Part shown: positions 35,196-48,714 of the stretch, in pieces
Numbering within the stretch: position 1 is the first letter of the stretch
Layout of the letters: each line of letters starts with the position of its first letter
Assembly: GCA_951812925.1 (NCBI GenBank)
Contig: OX638371.1
Coordinates: 81,973,697 to 82,037,696, forward strand
DNA: 64,000 bases
Direction of reading: 5' to 3'
Source of the DNA: Calliopum simillimum
Lineage: Eukaryota; Arthropoda; Insecta; Diptera; Lauxaniidae
Notes under the pieces: generated by a model
Databases searched by the model: none
What the model was told of the DNA's origin: nothing
The model's input: the letters and a program-made list of their open reading frames with translations, nothing else
Position numbers and translations under genes: made by a program

Positions 35196-35623
35196 GTTAC
35201 TTACATACATATGTATGTAATGAATCGTGATGTATTGTTATTTTTCAAATTTATATATCTTTGTATTATACTCTTAGAAAAACATGTTAAACCGGCTATT
35301 TTATGGAAATTTGCAGTTTTTACTGATCGATTATATCACATACGAATAGGTAGTAAAGGTACTAAAACACATATTAATTATAAATTGTATTCATGTAAAT
35401 TTTTCGTTTGTTTTTTGTTCCGTTTATAAAAAAAATCATCCAAAACAAACTGAGTACAGGAAAAGATGTTTGAGAACCATTCATAGATATTACGATTGTG
35501 TAATATAAACATTTTGAATAACTGATGTTACATAATTGTTTAGTATGCATCCGTTTTTAATAAATTTTTACAAAGCATTTCATCATTCAGTAGAAATATT
35601 TGTGAGATATTTACACTGTTACA
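35196..35623. other. No gene seen
   Basis: AT-rich spacer between repeats. Confidence 0.35.
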
Positions 35624-35628
35624 CACTG

Positions 35629-36010
35629 GTCGGAAAATAAAAAAAAATTTGTCGACATTGTGGATCCGCCATTTTGTATTTTAAAAAATAGATTTCATAT
35701 TCGTTATAAGCAACATAAAAAACTCCCATAGACCGACTTTGAAAGAAATAAATGCAGCTTAGCAGTATTTTGTCCAACATTTCGGATCCGCCGTATTGTT
35801 CTTTGAAAAACGGATTTCAGATTCGTAATCAGCATCATTAAAAACATATTATTACCGTTTTTCGTGGGAATTCATTCAGTTTAGCATTATTGTGTCCACT
35901 ATTGTAGATCCGCCATTTTGTTTTTTGAAAAATGGATTTCGGATTCATAATCAACATTATCCCTTATTGCCGACTTTCAGAATTTTGGACAGCTTTTTCG
36001 ATTTTCCGAC
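35629..36010. mobile_element. MITE with GTCGGAAAAT ends and internal triplication
   Basis: The ends GTCGGAAAAT and ATTTTCCGAC are inverted, and CACTG flanks both sides (35624-35628 and 36011-36015). Three ~118-bp units each contain a GGATCCGCC(A/G)T-type word (near 35661, 35786 and, varied, 35907). Alternatively CACTG is part of the ends (a hAT-like CASTG) and not a duplication. Confidence 0.6.
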
Positions 36011-36344
36011 CACTGTTGGACAAAATTTGATTTGATTGAAATTTATTCGACAATTTTAATACAAATTAAATAATTTTTCAATTTTATTTATTTTTGTATA
36101 ATTTTCATGTTATTTTATTGCGTTAATTTGAGTTTAATTACTTATGTTCATATTTCAGTCACCCCCTGAAGATGAGGAAGGATCTTCCTCGAAATATTGG
36201 GCATACTTTCCTTAGAAGATCTATGAAAACTATGTCTTAACCCATTTTGCTTAAAAAAAAGTGCTAAAGTTTCCACTTAAAAAAGTATATCGTTTTTCTC
36301 AGGGGATTAAGGACTATTGATTTCAGCAAAAAAAAGGGTACCCT

Positions 36345-37220
36345 ACGTCGCACAGTGCGTTGAGCCCATACAAGCAATGGTCAAAAATAGAAGGAGTGGT
36401 TGGATATCGATGAAATTTGGTACTATAAATAATTTGGGGTCGCTGAGCTCAAAAATGATCTCAGATTTGTTGTAAACTTTATAGTTTTGCTAAGAACCAG
36501 GTATTTAGGACGATTTTCTTAAGGTCCATATATAACGATGATGAAAAAGTAATGTTTAATGTTAACAAATGAAATGTACGTAGTAGAAATAATGTTTTTT
36601 GTACTTGTGAGACCATTTGTGTTCATAAAAACAAAAAAAAAAATTTTCAACATAAATTTTATATTTCATACAAATTTTTCGTTTTAAGCATTTTTTAAAA
36701 AAAGAAAAAAGATATTTGTAGGACGAAGTAGGAAAAGTTATTTGCAGTTCTTGATTATATAGAATTCGAACTAGTAGATTAAGAAAAAAAACGGCACTTA
36801 TTTTTATAAGATTTGTTTTTGTTTTTTCATCGAAATTTGTCAATTTCTGAAGTTTTTCATTTGATAATATCGTGTATTAAAATCACTACAATATACATAT
36901 TTTCCAAAATTTTTTAGTTTTATTTATTTACTCAAATATTATTTATAATAAAAAACTTTACTTAGCTTAGTTTAATCAAAACACAAATTTTTGATAATTA
37001 TTTGTTTAAGAGAACCCAAAACGAAGTGAATAAAACATGATTTTTTTTGAAAAATATCTCAACTTTGAAGTGTCACAGCGTAGCCAAAACTGAGTTTTTC
37101 CCCTAAATATTTTTTTTTATTTTATTGATACAATAACCTGTCGATTGATACCAATATTATTAGGTTTTGAGTCACAAAAAATTTTGATTTTTGCCCACTA
37201 GCCAACGCAGTGTGCGTCGT
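36345..37220. mobile_element. Probable MITE, ACGWCGCACASTGCGTTG ends
   Basis: ACGTCGCACAGTGCGTTG at 36345 matches the inverse of CAACGCAGTGTGCGTCGT ending 37220, with two mismatches. Target duplication is not clear and there is no coding capacity. Confidence 0.5.
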
Positions 37221-39090
37221 CACATTAAGATGTCTTGTTGAACACTGTGTTTTAGGTTAGGATACTTCTGGGAAACAAAAAGGTACCGATATAATTTGAA
37301 ATTAATTTTGAAGAAAAAGATTAATACTTTCATCTACCATATGAGGTTTTGTGGACACAAATTATCATGACTGGTTATAAAGGTTGAAAAAACGCAAAAT
37401 ACTTAAGTGTTTTTTTTAACGTTTAGGTCAGAATATCTCAAAAACACACCACAGCCGGATTCAGATTCAGCATCTCAAATACGTCAATAATGACTATTTT
37501 TGTGTTTGCTTGTTGTTTTTTATGTTTTGGTGGAACTATGAGACAAGTAAAAACTCCATAGAAACCATTTTTGCCATCTTTCTCGAAAGGTGCCCTATAA
37601 AACCGTTCTAATAATAATCATAATCATGCAGAAATCGGATAGCGTGAAAAAATCCAAGGTGGTCGTCTATGACTAAATAATCTCAGATTTTTGATGTTTT
37701 GAAAAAACACGCTTTTGAAATTCAATTTTCGTATTAGAATTTGAAGTTTTTAACTTTTTCTTTTTTCCATAAAACCGTATAGGAATTACATTTCCAAAAA
37801 CCGACTAGATAGAGCTGTAGATGTCTTTTTTTGTTTGAAGCCTACAATATAAAAAACTTTCCTATTTTAAAAAATATGAAGCATGAAAAAATATAATAAA
37901 TAATTTACCCTAACCCTTACTCTGCAATTATCGTATTGTAATTGTTTCGCCATGAAATAAATTTGCATGAAATAATTTTCTGGTTCACTGTAAAAACGTG
38001 TAAACATATTTAGTTATACTGATTGGAACTATTGAATGGAAAATTAAACAAAGAAAACGTGAAGTTGAATTTGTATCAGTTATAAATGATCATAGGTACT
38101 CGTAAAACTGACTTACAAGTATTCTTGAGTCTCAGTTAAAAATTAAAAAAAAAAATAAGGTTTTAATTATTACTAAATGATTTTTAAGATGCGGGTAATG
38201 ATTGCATTAAGATATTTGTAAATTTGCGCACCATTTTACATGAGAACTGGCTATTAACTATAAAATTTTAGTTGATTCTTTGTAATATTAACAATAAATG
38301 ATCTTAAGAAATCGATAATTTACTATATTTTCTGATCTACAACATTCAAGCCTTTTCAATCATAAATGGCCATTAGTGTTAACCAGATACTGAGGTAACT
38401 TAAATGAACTTTACTTCCTGATAAAGGGTGCTAAACAAAATAGCTGAAATTTTTTTTGTGGACTAAGTAATTTTCTTTCCCTTCAATTTAAAGTCAAAAA
38501 AAAAATTTAGTTTTTATTTAAATACAATTTTGTTATTTAAGTAATTTGTAAAATGAGTAAATCACTAGGGCGTATTATTTTATTATTTGCAGGCAATGCA
38601 GCGCACGCTTTTATTTAAATGATTACATATATAATGAATGTTAAAAATACATACATACCTACATTTTATTGATATAATGAATGATTACAATATTAAAGTA
38701 ATGCGTCAATTTTTTTTCATGAACAAGTGATTGACATAAACACTCATACTCACTTACCCCCCAAATTTTAATTGAATATAAAACACTGGTGGGTGTATAT
38801 CGCAAGAACTGCAGTCAATATGCAAAAAATATAATGGAGTATGCGCAGTCTTCTTATTTCCGTTTCCATGTGAGTTTATGTCTAACGCCCTCTACTGCCT
38901 GTGGATAGAAATTCTTTAACGAAAACTGGTTAAGCGAAAGAGAAATTACAAAGGAACCTGCAGAATACGCATATTTCTATGAAAATTGAGTTACACCCCA
39001 GGGAGCTGAACTATTGCCACGATCAAATAAAGAATAAGAAAATATGTATTGACAGGATTTTAAAATTCTAGCCGCAATTTCACTTCAGTA
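37221..39090. other. No gene seen
   Basis: AT-rich, low-information sequence with no recognised repeat end or exon. Confidence 0.35.
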
Positions 39091-39092
39091 TA

Positions 39093-40108
39093 CAGGGTCC
39101 GGCGCTCGAAGTGTAACCAACTTCAGACCGTTCGCGCAGCTGGCATCAACTGTCTAAAAATTTGCTATATTTAGCTGAAAAATGTGAATAAAGTTTTTGT
39201 TTATCGCACTATAACTCGTTACAATAATACTGGTAGCATCGCAAAACGTCATGGAGGAGGTCATCAAAAGACTGCAACATCACGTGAGATGGTTCAAAAA
39301 GTGAAAAAGCGACTTGAGCAAAATCCCTGATGAAGTGCCAATCAAATGGCAAAAGAACTGAAAATATCCGCATGATTTCACATCAAGCAGCAACAAGCTA
39401 GACTTCAGAGAGCGAAGGAGTTGCTTCGCTTGGCCGAAAGCGGTGAATTTCCGAACATTTTGTTTTCTGACGAGAAAATTTTTCCAATTGAGCAATTCGT
39501 GAACTCTCAAAACGATAGGTAATGGTTTGGGCCGCTGTAACCGCTGTTAGATGCTCTCCAATCGTTTTCATTGAGCCTGGCATCAAAGTAAATGCGAAAT
39601 ATTATCGGGAAAGTATTCTGGAGGCTGCTTGGAAACCGTGGGCAGACCAACATTTCGGTGGCAGACCATGGACGTTTCAACAGGACTCGACACCGTCTCA
39701 CAAAGCTCGAGTGAACCAAGAATGGCTGAAAATCAACGTTCCGAACTTCATTACGACCACACAATGGCTCTCGAATTCACCAGACGCGATTCCAATGGAT
39801 TATTTTCTCTGGGTCATTTTAGAGAGCAAGCTCCGAACTAAAAGATACACCAGTCTTCAGGCACTGAAGACAGCCATTGTCCGCGATTGGGCCAAAATAC
39901 CGGCAAGTCACATTCGGGAGTTTGCGATTCGTTTCTGGACCGTCTCAAGGCCATAGTCAAGGCAAAAGGTGGTCATATCGCGCAAAAGTGAATTGATTCT
40001 GAATTTTGTATTATTTTCACACTTTTGTACTTTGAAATAAATTAAAGTAATATTCCAAACTGAATTTATGGCCTTTTGAATTGGTTACACTTCGAGTGCC
40101 GGACCCTG
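39093..40108 (+). mobile_element. Mariner-family (DD37D, maT-like) element, both ends present
   Basis: Terminal inverted repeats of 28 bp (starting CAGGGTCCGGCGCTCGAAG) differ at one position and are flanked by TA (39091-39092 and 40109-40110). The total is 1,016 bp. It encodes a broken transposase. Confidence 0.92.
39240..39990 (+). pseudogene. DD37D transposase, defective
   Basis: The N-terminal part (SIAKRHGGGHQKTATSREM, then KRLEQNP) is cut by TGA at ~39329, a frame change, and a second stop at ~39376. Sequence between the helix-turn-helix and catalytic core is missing. The open C-terminal part (39522-39956) keeps QQD and SPDAIPMD. Counting from the Asp of QQD to the Asp of PMD gives 37 residues between. 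The usual Asn before PMD is Ile. The first Asp lies in FSDEKIF upstream of the open part, in another frame. Confidence 0.85.
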
Positions 40109-40118
40109 TAGTATTTTA

Positions 40119-40996
40119 GGGTAATGTGGCCTATGCAGGTAATGTGGTGCACCCTTTTATTTCCCATATTAAGCACTGTATAACAATTCTAGTTATTTGT
40201 GAACATCAAAACGCGAAAAACATATTTTATACGCTCTTCGGCTTTTCTTTTATGCTCCTTACACGTGTGCAATTTCTAAACACATGCTGTGAGGTTGAGT
40301 TGACTTTTTTTTAGTACGCTTTGAATAACTAAATAATTTCCTCAGAACTCTGTTTTCTAAAATTCAAATAACTCTAATGCAATTGTGGAACTATTCAATG
40401 AAAAAATGCATAAGCAAGTCTGATTTTACATTTCTTTTATATAATCAATGATTATTTCAAAAAAATGATGTATTCGGGTAATGTGGATTACCCCATATTA
40501 TATACCGTAAATCAACTTTGATTACTATTACACCTTTGAAAGCTAATTGCATGTGTGGGACACCCGAGTTTGAGTAATGTGGAGTACTATTTTACGTATG
40601 ATTCGGGAAGCCTTATTACTTATTCACTTGTTAGTATGAATTTGGTTTATCTTACTAAAAAATATTCTTTAATAAGGTAACAAAGCCATTTCATAGCAAA
40701 TATAAACTAAAAAATACTACTCTACTTTTAGCCAACTAAATTAGCGAATAACGGTATCTACTACTTTAGGAAATGGACAGGGTGAGCCATATTACCCGAT
40801 GCTTTTCTTTTCAAGCTATTTTTAGGTAGTTTCAATTTAACTGGCCTCACGCTTGAAAATGATAATATTTTAGTTTATAAACAATCTAATAGTAAAAACA
40901 ATAGAATATTTAATATAAACTAATTGACCAAACTAACTTACTACCATTACTTTGAAAGAAATTGGCAAAAAAAAGAAGAAGTTAACCACATTACCC
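40119..40996. repeat. Possible TIR element, GGGTAATGTGG ends
   Basis: GGGTAATGTGG at 40119 is inverted at 40986-40996. GTAATGTGG words recur inside near 40139, 40478 and 40575. Only 11 bp of end pairing is clear. Confidence 0.4.
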
Positions 40997-42194
40997 TTAG
41001 TTACTCTATTATATTTGAACTTTACCCCTGGGCGCTGCACAGTGTCAGATTTTATCAATCTGGATGCTCTTAATGTAGAAATAAACCTCAATAATTCATC
41101 TTAAAGTTTTTTGAAAAATGTTTTAATATCCGCGCTAGAATATTTGATTATTTTATCACATGCTTAAAAATGAGAAAATTTTTAAAAATTTTATATTTTA
41201 CATAGACTATAACTTAAAAGTTTAATCAGGTTAACCATTCTTACTATATAGGAAATACGCGACCAGATTTCTAGTATTAGCTTGGAAAAAAAATCTTGCT
41301 CAAAATTTGCACAAAGACTACTTTTTTTACAATGAGTGAAATTTAATAATTAACAATTGCACTGTAATCAACAAACAAAAATTGTATGTTATGTGATCTT
41401 TCTTTATAATGCTCATTTTTTGTCAGTAGTAATCTGTTACTTCTGAAATGGTGAATACAAATTTTCAAGTTGATATTTCCATTACAACCATCGCGATTGG
41501 CAAAATCTAACACTGTGCGCTGGTTAGGGTAGATGAGATTTAACGGGTTGTTTCATAAACAATGTCTTACTGATACACTCAGACTGAAGTATTCTAAAAA
41601 AAATTTGATACAGACTGCTTGCTCCACTACAACCAAACTCACTAAAGAGAGTCTTACAAAATACATTTACGAATATCAAACAATTTTTATTCATTCCTCA
41701 ATATGCATAAATTGCATTCACACTTAGGTGAAACTGCTAGATTTAGTTGCAAAAAATCTCAAGATCTTATCGTTAAAGTTCTTTCTCATCTTGGAGAATT
41801 TTCATCAAAATATCATAAACCAAATTCCATACACATTTATCTTTTTTTGATTCAGTGGACTTTTGACCGCAATGCATTAAGCCTCCTCTGCGCTAACTTT
41901 CAGCTCTTAATTTCATATGGAAAGTGAAAGGTCTCTTTTGCATGTTATTTTTAATGGTTTTTGTTTTTTTAATTTCAAATTTAAGATTTTTTTCAAGGTC
42001 ACTTTACAAAATCTTCAAACGACCTTATAAGTTAAATAATTTGTACGTTTGTAGGCATGTCACAAAGTCATGGTGTCAAAATGTCAACAAACTTCCAAAG
42101 TGGGATTTTTTCATTGCCTACATACCACACAATATAAAAACTAATATCAAATAAAATGTTTGATCTTAAAGTTGCACATATACATACATGTATA
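40997..42194. other. No gene seen
   Basis: AT-rich spacer. Short frames at 41533-41927 lack familiar motifs. Confidence 0.35.
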
Positions 42195-43272
42195 TGGGGC
42201 ATTCCATATCAAACCGATACCATTTTGCTCTTGCATATTTGATTTATGAAAATTTTGTTTTTCTTATATTACTTTTTGAGATTAGCTTCCATGATTTTGA
42301 AAATTTTTTTTTTACAAAGCCATTCAAGAGATATAAATTTTTAAATATTTGCAAAATTTTCATTAATAACGGTATTTAAAAACCTAAATAATGCTTAATT
42401 TCCGTTTAAAATTTTTTGTTTTTGCTTATTCAAGAGCAATACATTTTTTCCAGCGCTTCTCTGAAATTTCGATACCTTTCTTGTAAAACTATTTAGAATT
42501 GTCCTCAAAATTGGCGTTTTTTATCCGGTCACCTCTTAAACTCTTTTTTTTTTAGATCTGCAAACAGGTCGTTGGGATTCAAATCTGTCAAACAGGATGG
42601 GTGCAGAAGCAATACGAAACCGAATTCTTTTATTTTAAACATCCTTTTCATCGACTTGTGACAAAGTGGAAAAACAGCATACGCAGCACCCACTTTGAAA
42701 GTAACTTTCGCATGCTCAAATTTTCACCTTCTGGTATATTTTAAGTATCAGCGTTCCCACACAATTTCACTTAAAGTCTTCTACAACTATATTATGGACA
42801 TTCTTAACACTTTCCGGAATAACTGCCTATTTTGGGCGAACGGTGAGTTTTACATTTAGATTCAGCAAACCAGTCAATAATGGCCGATTTTTCTGCTGCA
42901 GAGTCCGAATAACACTTATCAAGCCAAACTTATGTTTTAACGGTGTTGTTTTATCAACACACGAAGTTCTTTTTTTTTCATTGTTTTGAAAATAACAAAA
43001 GTCGTTTCACTAAAACCACTGCAACTTTTAAAATAAAGATCTTAAAAGTATCTAGTTGTCAAGAGAATGAAAGAATGTTATCTATTCTCTGCACTACACT
43101 CCTTTTTCCACCCCTTGAGGGGGCTCTCATACAAAACTCAAATTTTTGTATAAATTTTGTATGGGAGCCACCTTAAAAGGCCTTGTTTCAATCAGCACCA
43201 TAAAACAAAGTTTCAATAAAATCAGAGATGACCGAAATAAATGGTGTCTATAGTTTGGCATGGAATACCCCA
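42195..43272. mobile_element. TGGGGCATT-ended element, copy 1
   Basis: TGGGGCATTCCATATCAAAC at the left is inverted, with mismatches, at 43240-43272, and TA flanks both sides. It shares its end sequence and a CCTTGAGGGGGCTC-type block (near 43105) with the element at 60655-61776. Confidence 0.6.
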
Positions 43273-44935
43273 TAAACATACGATAATATATTTTTATCAA
43301 AAACTTAAATGTCTGTTTTTATTGATTTCTTTTTCGCTATTTCTTTCGTCAGTTTCGTTTGATATAACTCTGATGTCTTCCAAAAGATATGTTAATTGTG
43401 TTCATATGAATGCTTCAAAAAAATTGAGAAATAAAAAATTAACTCATCTCTGTGGCGTTTGCCAACACAACTGTTGCAGATTTTAGATAAAATTTTTATT
43501 AAAAGTTAATAAAATCAACAATTAATAAAAATTTATATGGCGACAATTATGAAGATGCAAAAAATGAGTTTTCTTTTTTAGTTTTTGTTATAGCTTGTGC
43601 ATATTTGAAATATTTGTTATTTTTATAAATAGCACAGTTCTTTTCTTAAAAATTTCTTAAATCAACGTGATTCAGTTACAATGATGCAAAAGTTGTTTAA
43701 AATATTGTTATCACATTAATCGGCTATAGTCTATTAATAGCTACGTATCAATACTCCCCACAGCGCTATGTTGCTTAAACATGTTGACAAATCATATTGT
43801 CCAATTAACGATGTGTGTCTCTGTCCTCTCTGTGCAACTGGTTCAACAACCAGGTGTGATACATGTTAAATAATTTCTAATACATTTATATATATGTATA
43901 TTAATATATGTATGCTTCTTTGTCTGCAATAAAACTTGTTGCAATTTCAAATTAGCTCAAACACAAGCACACCAACACAACAAGCAGAGTTATACCTGCG
44001 ATATTATCACGCAAACTTATCACTGGTATATCTGTACATGGTAACAGACTGTAACTTACAGAAATTGTTCAATATCACTTACACACTAAACAAATGACAA
44101 GTGACTCCCACAAATTAAATGGATTAAAAATTATTTGCATTTTTCAAAGTACATAGATATTTACTTGTACCTTCTTAAGAACAAAATTATCATAATGGGA
44201 ATAAATTTTTCTGTTTTTTTTTTATTATCTTCAGTGTTGGCCACATTTTTTAGCGCGTGCTTAACCTGATTGGCAACTTGCTGGATTCTGGCATTGTTTG
44301 CGCAAGCAATAAACATACATACCAGCTGTCAGACAAGGTGAACGTGTTTTTTTGCTTCTACAGAAGAAACTTATCTGTTCTTTTGATATATTCGTTAAAA
44401 TAAATAAGTATGTATTTTGGTTTTTTAGTTTCCTCCTTATGTATAGATGATACTTTTTCGAAAGATTTACGATTTTTTTATGCAATACTTCTCTATGAAC
44501 TGTTATTTCAGCTATGTATTTTTTATATCTTTTGTATCGGATTGTATTATCAAATTACACTCAGAAAAAATATTGTTTGGAGAGCGTTTGTGGCAAGTTA
44601 CCGAATGTTTAAATCAAATACTTATTATTAAAAGCAAATATTTATCTTTTATCCCAAGCTGTTAGCATTTGCAGCAAACATTGGAAAAAATATTGCAAAA
44701 AAATTATGCTTTGCTTTATTTGTGACAGCGTGGGTGTTTTATTTTTTTAATATTTTTATTATTTTTTTATATAAATTTTTTTTATTTTACTTTTCTATTT
44801 TTTTTCTAATTTATTTACTTTTTTATATATTTTTTGTAAATACAGAATGATTTTTTGAGAGACATTTGAATATCAAATTCTGTAAGGAGAGACATTTGTT
44901 AAATATACAAATTTTATACCTCTTCATCACATAGG
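43273..44935. other. No gene seen
   Basis: AT-rich with a TA-type tract near 43885-43910. Overlapping frames at 44410-44665 are low-complexity hydrophobic and not convincing. Confidence 0.35.
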
Positions 44936-45020
44936 TCAGTGGTGTTGAGGTCTAAGAAGCTTGCAATTGTATGTAGCTATCACACGGGATGGTCTTAGGT
45001 TTGAACCCTAAAGCGGTCAG
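44936..45020 (+). repeat. tRNA-like Pol III segment
   Basis: A-box-like TGGTGTTGAGGTCTAAGAAG and B-box-like GGTTTGAACCC lie ~60 bp apart, and a T12 run follows at 45030. The tRNA ends do not pair, so it is a SINE-like or decayed tRNA. Confidence 0.4.
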
Positions 45021-45635
45021 TTCGATCAATTTTTTTTTTTGTATTTGTCGCAAACATTTGAAATTGTTTGATTCAAGAAATTATTATTATTTGCCGTGTT
45101 AAAGCGTTAAAGTAGTTACATCTACATCTACTTGTGGTAAACAATTTTTTTTAAAGTGTACCTTTTGGATTTTTACATTAATGCCAATCTGGCTGTGAGC
45201 TCTTTTTTATCTCCTGAATAAAGAATACGTATTAAACAAGTTTTACCGGCCGAAATTTACTATTGAAACTCTTACAATAACTAAAAATCGAGTGACTACT
45301 TACTGATCAAATGACTTTTTGCTTTTTTTTTTCTTTTTTGTTTCAAAATTTTTGGTATCAGAAGTTTTTTTTAAATTTTTTGAATAAGCTATTTCGATGG
45401 TAAATTTAGTTTTCTACAAAAAGTTTTCTAAAAAAATATCAAAGTTTTGCTTCGTGCGCTAGATATTTTGAAAAAAAAAACCCTCTAATTTAATAGCACT
45501 CCGCAGTTTTTCAGTTTTAATGGCCAACTGACCGATTTCTGCAATAGAAACTTCCTTTTAAAATGACCTAATCAATAGACTAATATATGCTCTGGTGTGA
45601 TTGCTAGCATGATAACAAACAAACTGTCACATTGA

Positions 45636-45850
45636 TTAAGTGATGAGCAAAGTCCAAGCCCAAGGATTTACTCTGACTTCAAGTTCAAGGCCTAGTTTCC
45701 AAGATAAGCCATTATAATAGGACCAATACCGAGACCAAGAGCGCAACCAAGACAAAAATCAAGGTTAAAACCAACACCAAAACCATAACCAAGGTCAGTG
45801 CCAAAACTAAGACCAAGGCCGATACCATGACCAAGAACCAAAGTCGAAGA
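45636..45850. repeat. CCAAGA hexamer repeat of the TAGTGATG family
   Basis: It starts AAGTGATGAGCAAAGTCC then runs as diverged CCAAGA/CCAAGR units for ~200 bp. The right end is not recognised. Confidence 0.6.
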
Positions 45851-47987
45851 TAAAAACTCAAAGAGCTACGTACTTACTGGCTATTGATATGCTCATAACT
45901 AAATTAAGTGTTGGTGGGAAAAATGTTGACAATTTAAAAATCAATGCTACAGCATTTTGAAATAGTTTATCTATTGGAAAAAAGTTAAAAATATTTGTCA
46001 AAAATCATTCAGTACCTTTTATTAAAATGCAAAGGTTTGAAAATATTTTATATTTTTATAAAGCTTACACTTTAGGGAATAACTCTTTGATACTTGGTGT
46101 GTTAGCTTTAAAAGGTGAGATAGAAGAGTAGAAATGAATGAGGTCGAGCTATTGAGCGTGGTAAGATACCACAGCTCTATGTGGCGCTAATTTGAATTTT
46201 TTTCGTTAAAACCTCTAGAAAATTAAAGAGTGTATAAGGAAATAATTAGTTACAAAGAAAATTTTGAAATAGGGAAAGTGTATTACCTTACCCGAACCCG
46301 CAATTTAACCCGGGACCTCTGGGTTGTAAGCTTAGTACAGAAATACTTTGTGTGGCATAAGGCCGGCAAATATAATTTAATTTTTCGCAAATTCCCGTAA
46401 TGCTTTTCCATTTGAAAACTGGTTTTCACTCCCGCTTTATGCGCTTTAATGATGATTGCAAAATTACAGACATCAAAATATGTAAATTCTCTATAAATTC
46501 ATTTGTATTATCTCCAATACCATATCGCAGTTTCAATATAATTTTGAATCAGCAATATTTCTTTCACACACACAACAACAACGTGTTAAATTTAATGAAC
46601 TTGTACCTCTTGGTATTAACCAACTTAACCAAAGGTTAACGTAATCTAATGATTATCATGCGGTGCAAAATAATGCAACCACAAGATTTATATTGAAAAG
46701 CATTGGAAATTTAACAATGTGAAAGCTGAAAAAAAAGCTTAAATGCTTGTCAACAATGTTGCAACAGCATGGATTATGTACAGCATCCATGGTAGAGCGA
46801 TGAACTCTGGCAAAATATTAGCAATCGACGACGACGGTTATAAGCAAATGAATAAAATTCGCAAACAACAGACAACCGGTGAAAAATGGACTTTCATATT
46901 ATGAAAGTGGCAACGAAATGTTTGTTTTCTGCATAGATCGCACCACTGTTTGTAGTAATCTGAGTATCTAAGTATTTGAATTCCAATCTTGAGATCAGTT
47001 ACATTTTATATTAAATAAATGGGTTTTTTTTTTTATTTAAATCTTTTTACTTGATATCGACTTATATCATATAAGATATGCATTACGCTGTGTACCGAGT
47101 TTTGTTTTTTATTTTATGGGAACAACAATTGACAATTGGGACTGAATATGCGGCTATTAAGCGATGACTTTATCTCTGACAATAGAAACAATGAATTTTA
47201 TTTGTATGTGAGAAAATTATTTAATTTTCTCTATTTATTCATTTATCAATTTATTTATCAGCGTCACTCTTATGTATATATATATCTGTCGAAATGTATA
47301 CATACAAGTTACCCAGTTGGAAATATTTTGTTCCAAGGTATACAACAAATTTTAGAGACAAAATTGAGATTTTATACGATTTTGATGATTTTAAAACCTT
47401 TCCCTGACCGATAATAATAAAATGTAAAAATTTCATCAAAATCGATCAGACACACACCCCTTCCATTCAGTTAATTTAGAATGTACTTTGCTCCATATGC
47501 AGAAATAACATCTAGATTGATTTGTGTTGTACACAGCAAACTCTCCACTGTGACTTATCAGACATATTCTCTAAAAATACATTTATCTTATTTCTCTGAA
47601 ATTTGGCACAGAGTTAGCAGATTTATCAAAATACTCTTTAGCTTAAATTTCGATGGTACATTTCTGAACCACTTTTTTTCTTTTGAAGTTCTAAAGTTAT
47701 TGTTCGATTTTCTCGGAATACACCTTTTTACGTATGGGGCAGAAGACAACTCAGATGAAGAAATCCACCTTGATCAAAAATTTCCCGGAATCATCACCGT
47801 GTGGCGCCCACTGCAGTCCGATTCAAATTTTTCTGTTGGTTGTCACACGTTTTAACAACATTCCCTGCGAATTTCAGCTTCCTAGCTTGACGTTTGTAAA
47901 TGTAACTCAATTTTGAGTGCATATGTTTTTCTGCGAATTTCGATTTTTGCAATGGATTTAATTTTGCAACAACATGTGTGTATTAAA
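45851..47987. other. No cellular gene seen
   Basis: AT-rich with scattered short frames. A tRNA-B-box-like CCCGGGTTAAATT occurs on the minus strand at ~46310. The segment ~47650-47800 resembles ~49800-49900, so both may belong to one unidentified repeat. Confidence 0.3.
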
Positions 47988-48629
47988 TATTGTGTTAAAA
48001 ATGGATGCAATGGCAAAATCATTACTGGTGACGAGACGTGGGTTTATGAGTACTACATCAGACATCAGTCGAGTGAATGGCGACTCCCCGATGAGCCAAG
48101 GCCGAAAAAACCACGTCGTTTTCAGTCGAAAAAGAAGGTAATGCTCACGGTTTTCATGGGTTACAACGGTATTGTACACCACGAATTTTTGCCAGAAAAG
48201 CAGACCGTCAACAAAGAGTATTATGTAGGTGTAATGAGGCGTCTGCGTGAAGCAATTCGCTCTAAAAGAAAGGATCTCTGGAAAAATAACTCTTGGACTT
48301 TACACCATGACAATGCACCGTCGCACACCGCACCGTCGTCATTATCCGTGAGTTTCTCACCAAAAACTCAATTAATACAACTCCGCAGCCATCAAATTCG
48401 CCAGATTTAGCTCCCTGTGACTTTTTTTTGTTCGATCGACTGAAAAAACCACTACGCGGAACGCGTTTTAGCAGCCGATCGGATAATACAAAAATCGAAA
48501 ACGGCACTGATGGGCATACCGAAAATTGAGTATCAAAATCGTTTTGAGAGCTGGATCAAGCGCTGGCATAAATGCGTGACAGTCGATGGGAATTACTTTG
48601 AAGGGGACCACATCAATATTCAAGAATAA
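47988..48629 (+). pseudogene. Mariner (DD34D) transposase, 5'-truncated, frameshifted
   Basis: The catalytic half is present: GDETW (first Asp), HHDNAPSH (second Asp), SPDLAPCDFFLF (third Asp), and a C-terminal KRWHKC and GNYFEGD ending at TAA 48627. At least two frameshifts (near 48345 and between 48450 and 48540) separate the catalytic residues. The DNA-binding half and 5' end are missing, and no inverted repeats are seen. Confidence 0.88.
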
Positions 48630-48714
48630 ACTTATATTTTTAATTTTAAAAATAAATTCCGGGATCAAGATAGTATTACTGAACGATATGAAGGACACAT
48701 AATTTATACTTAAC

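Noticed and set aside
46270..46350. Minus-strand tRNA gene around CCCGGGTTAAATT
   Set aside because: The B box is poor and no A box or pairing ends are evident.
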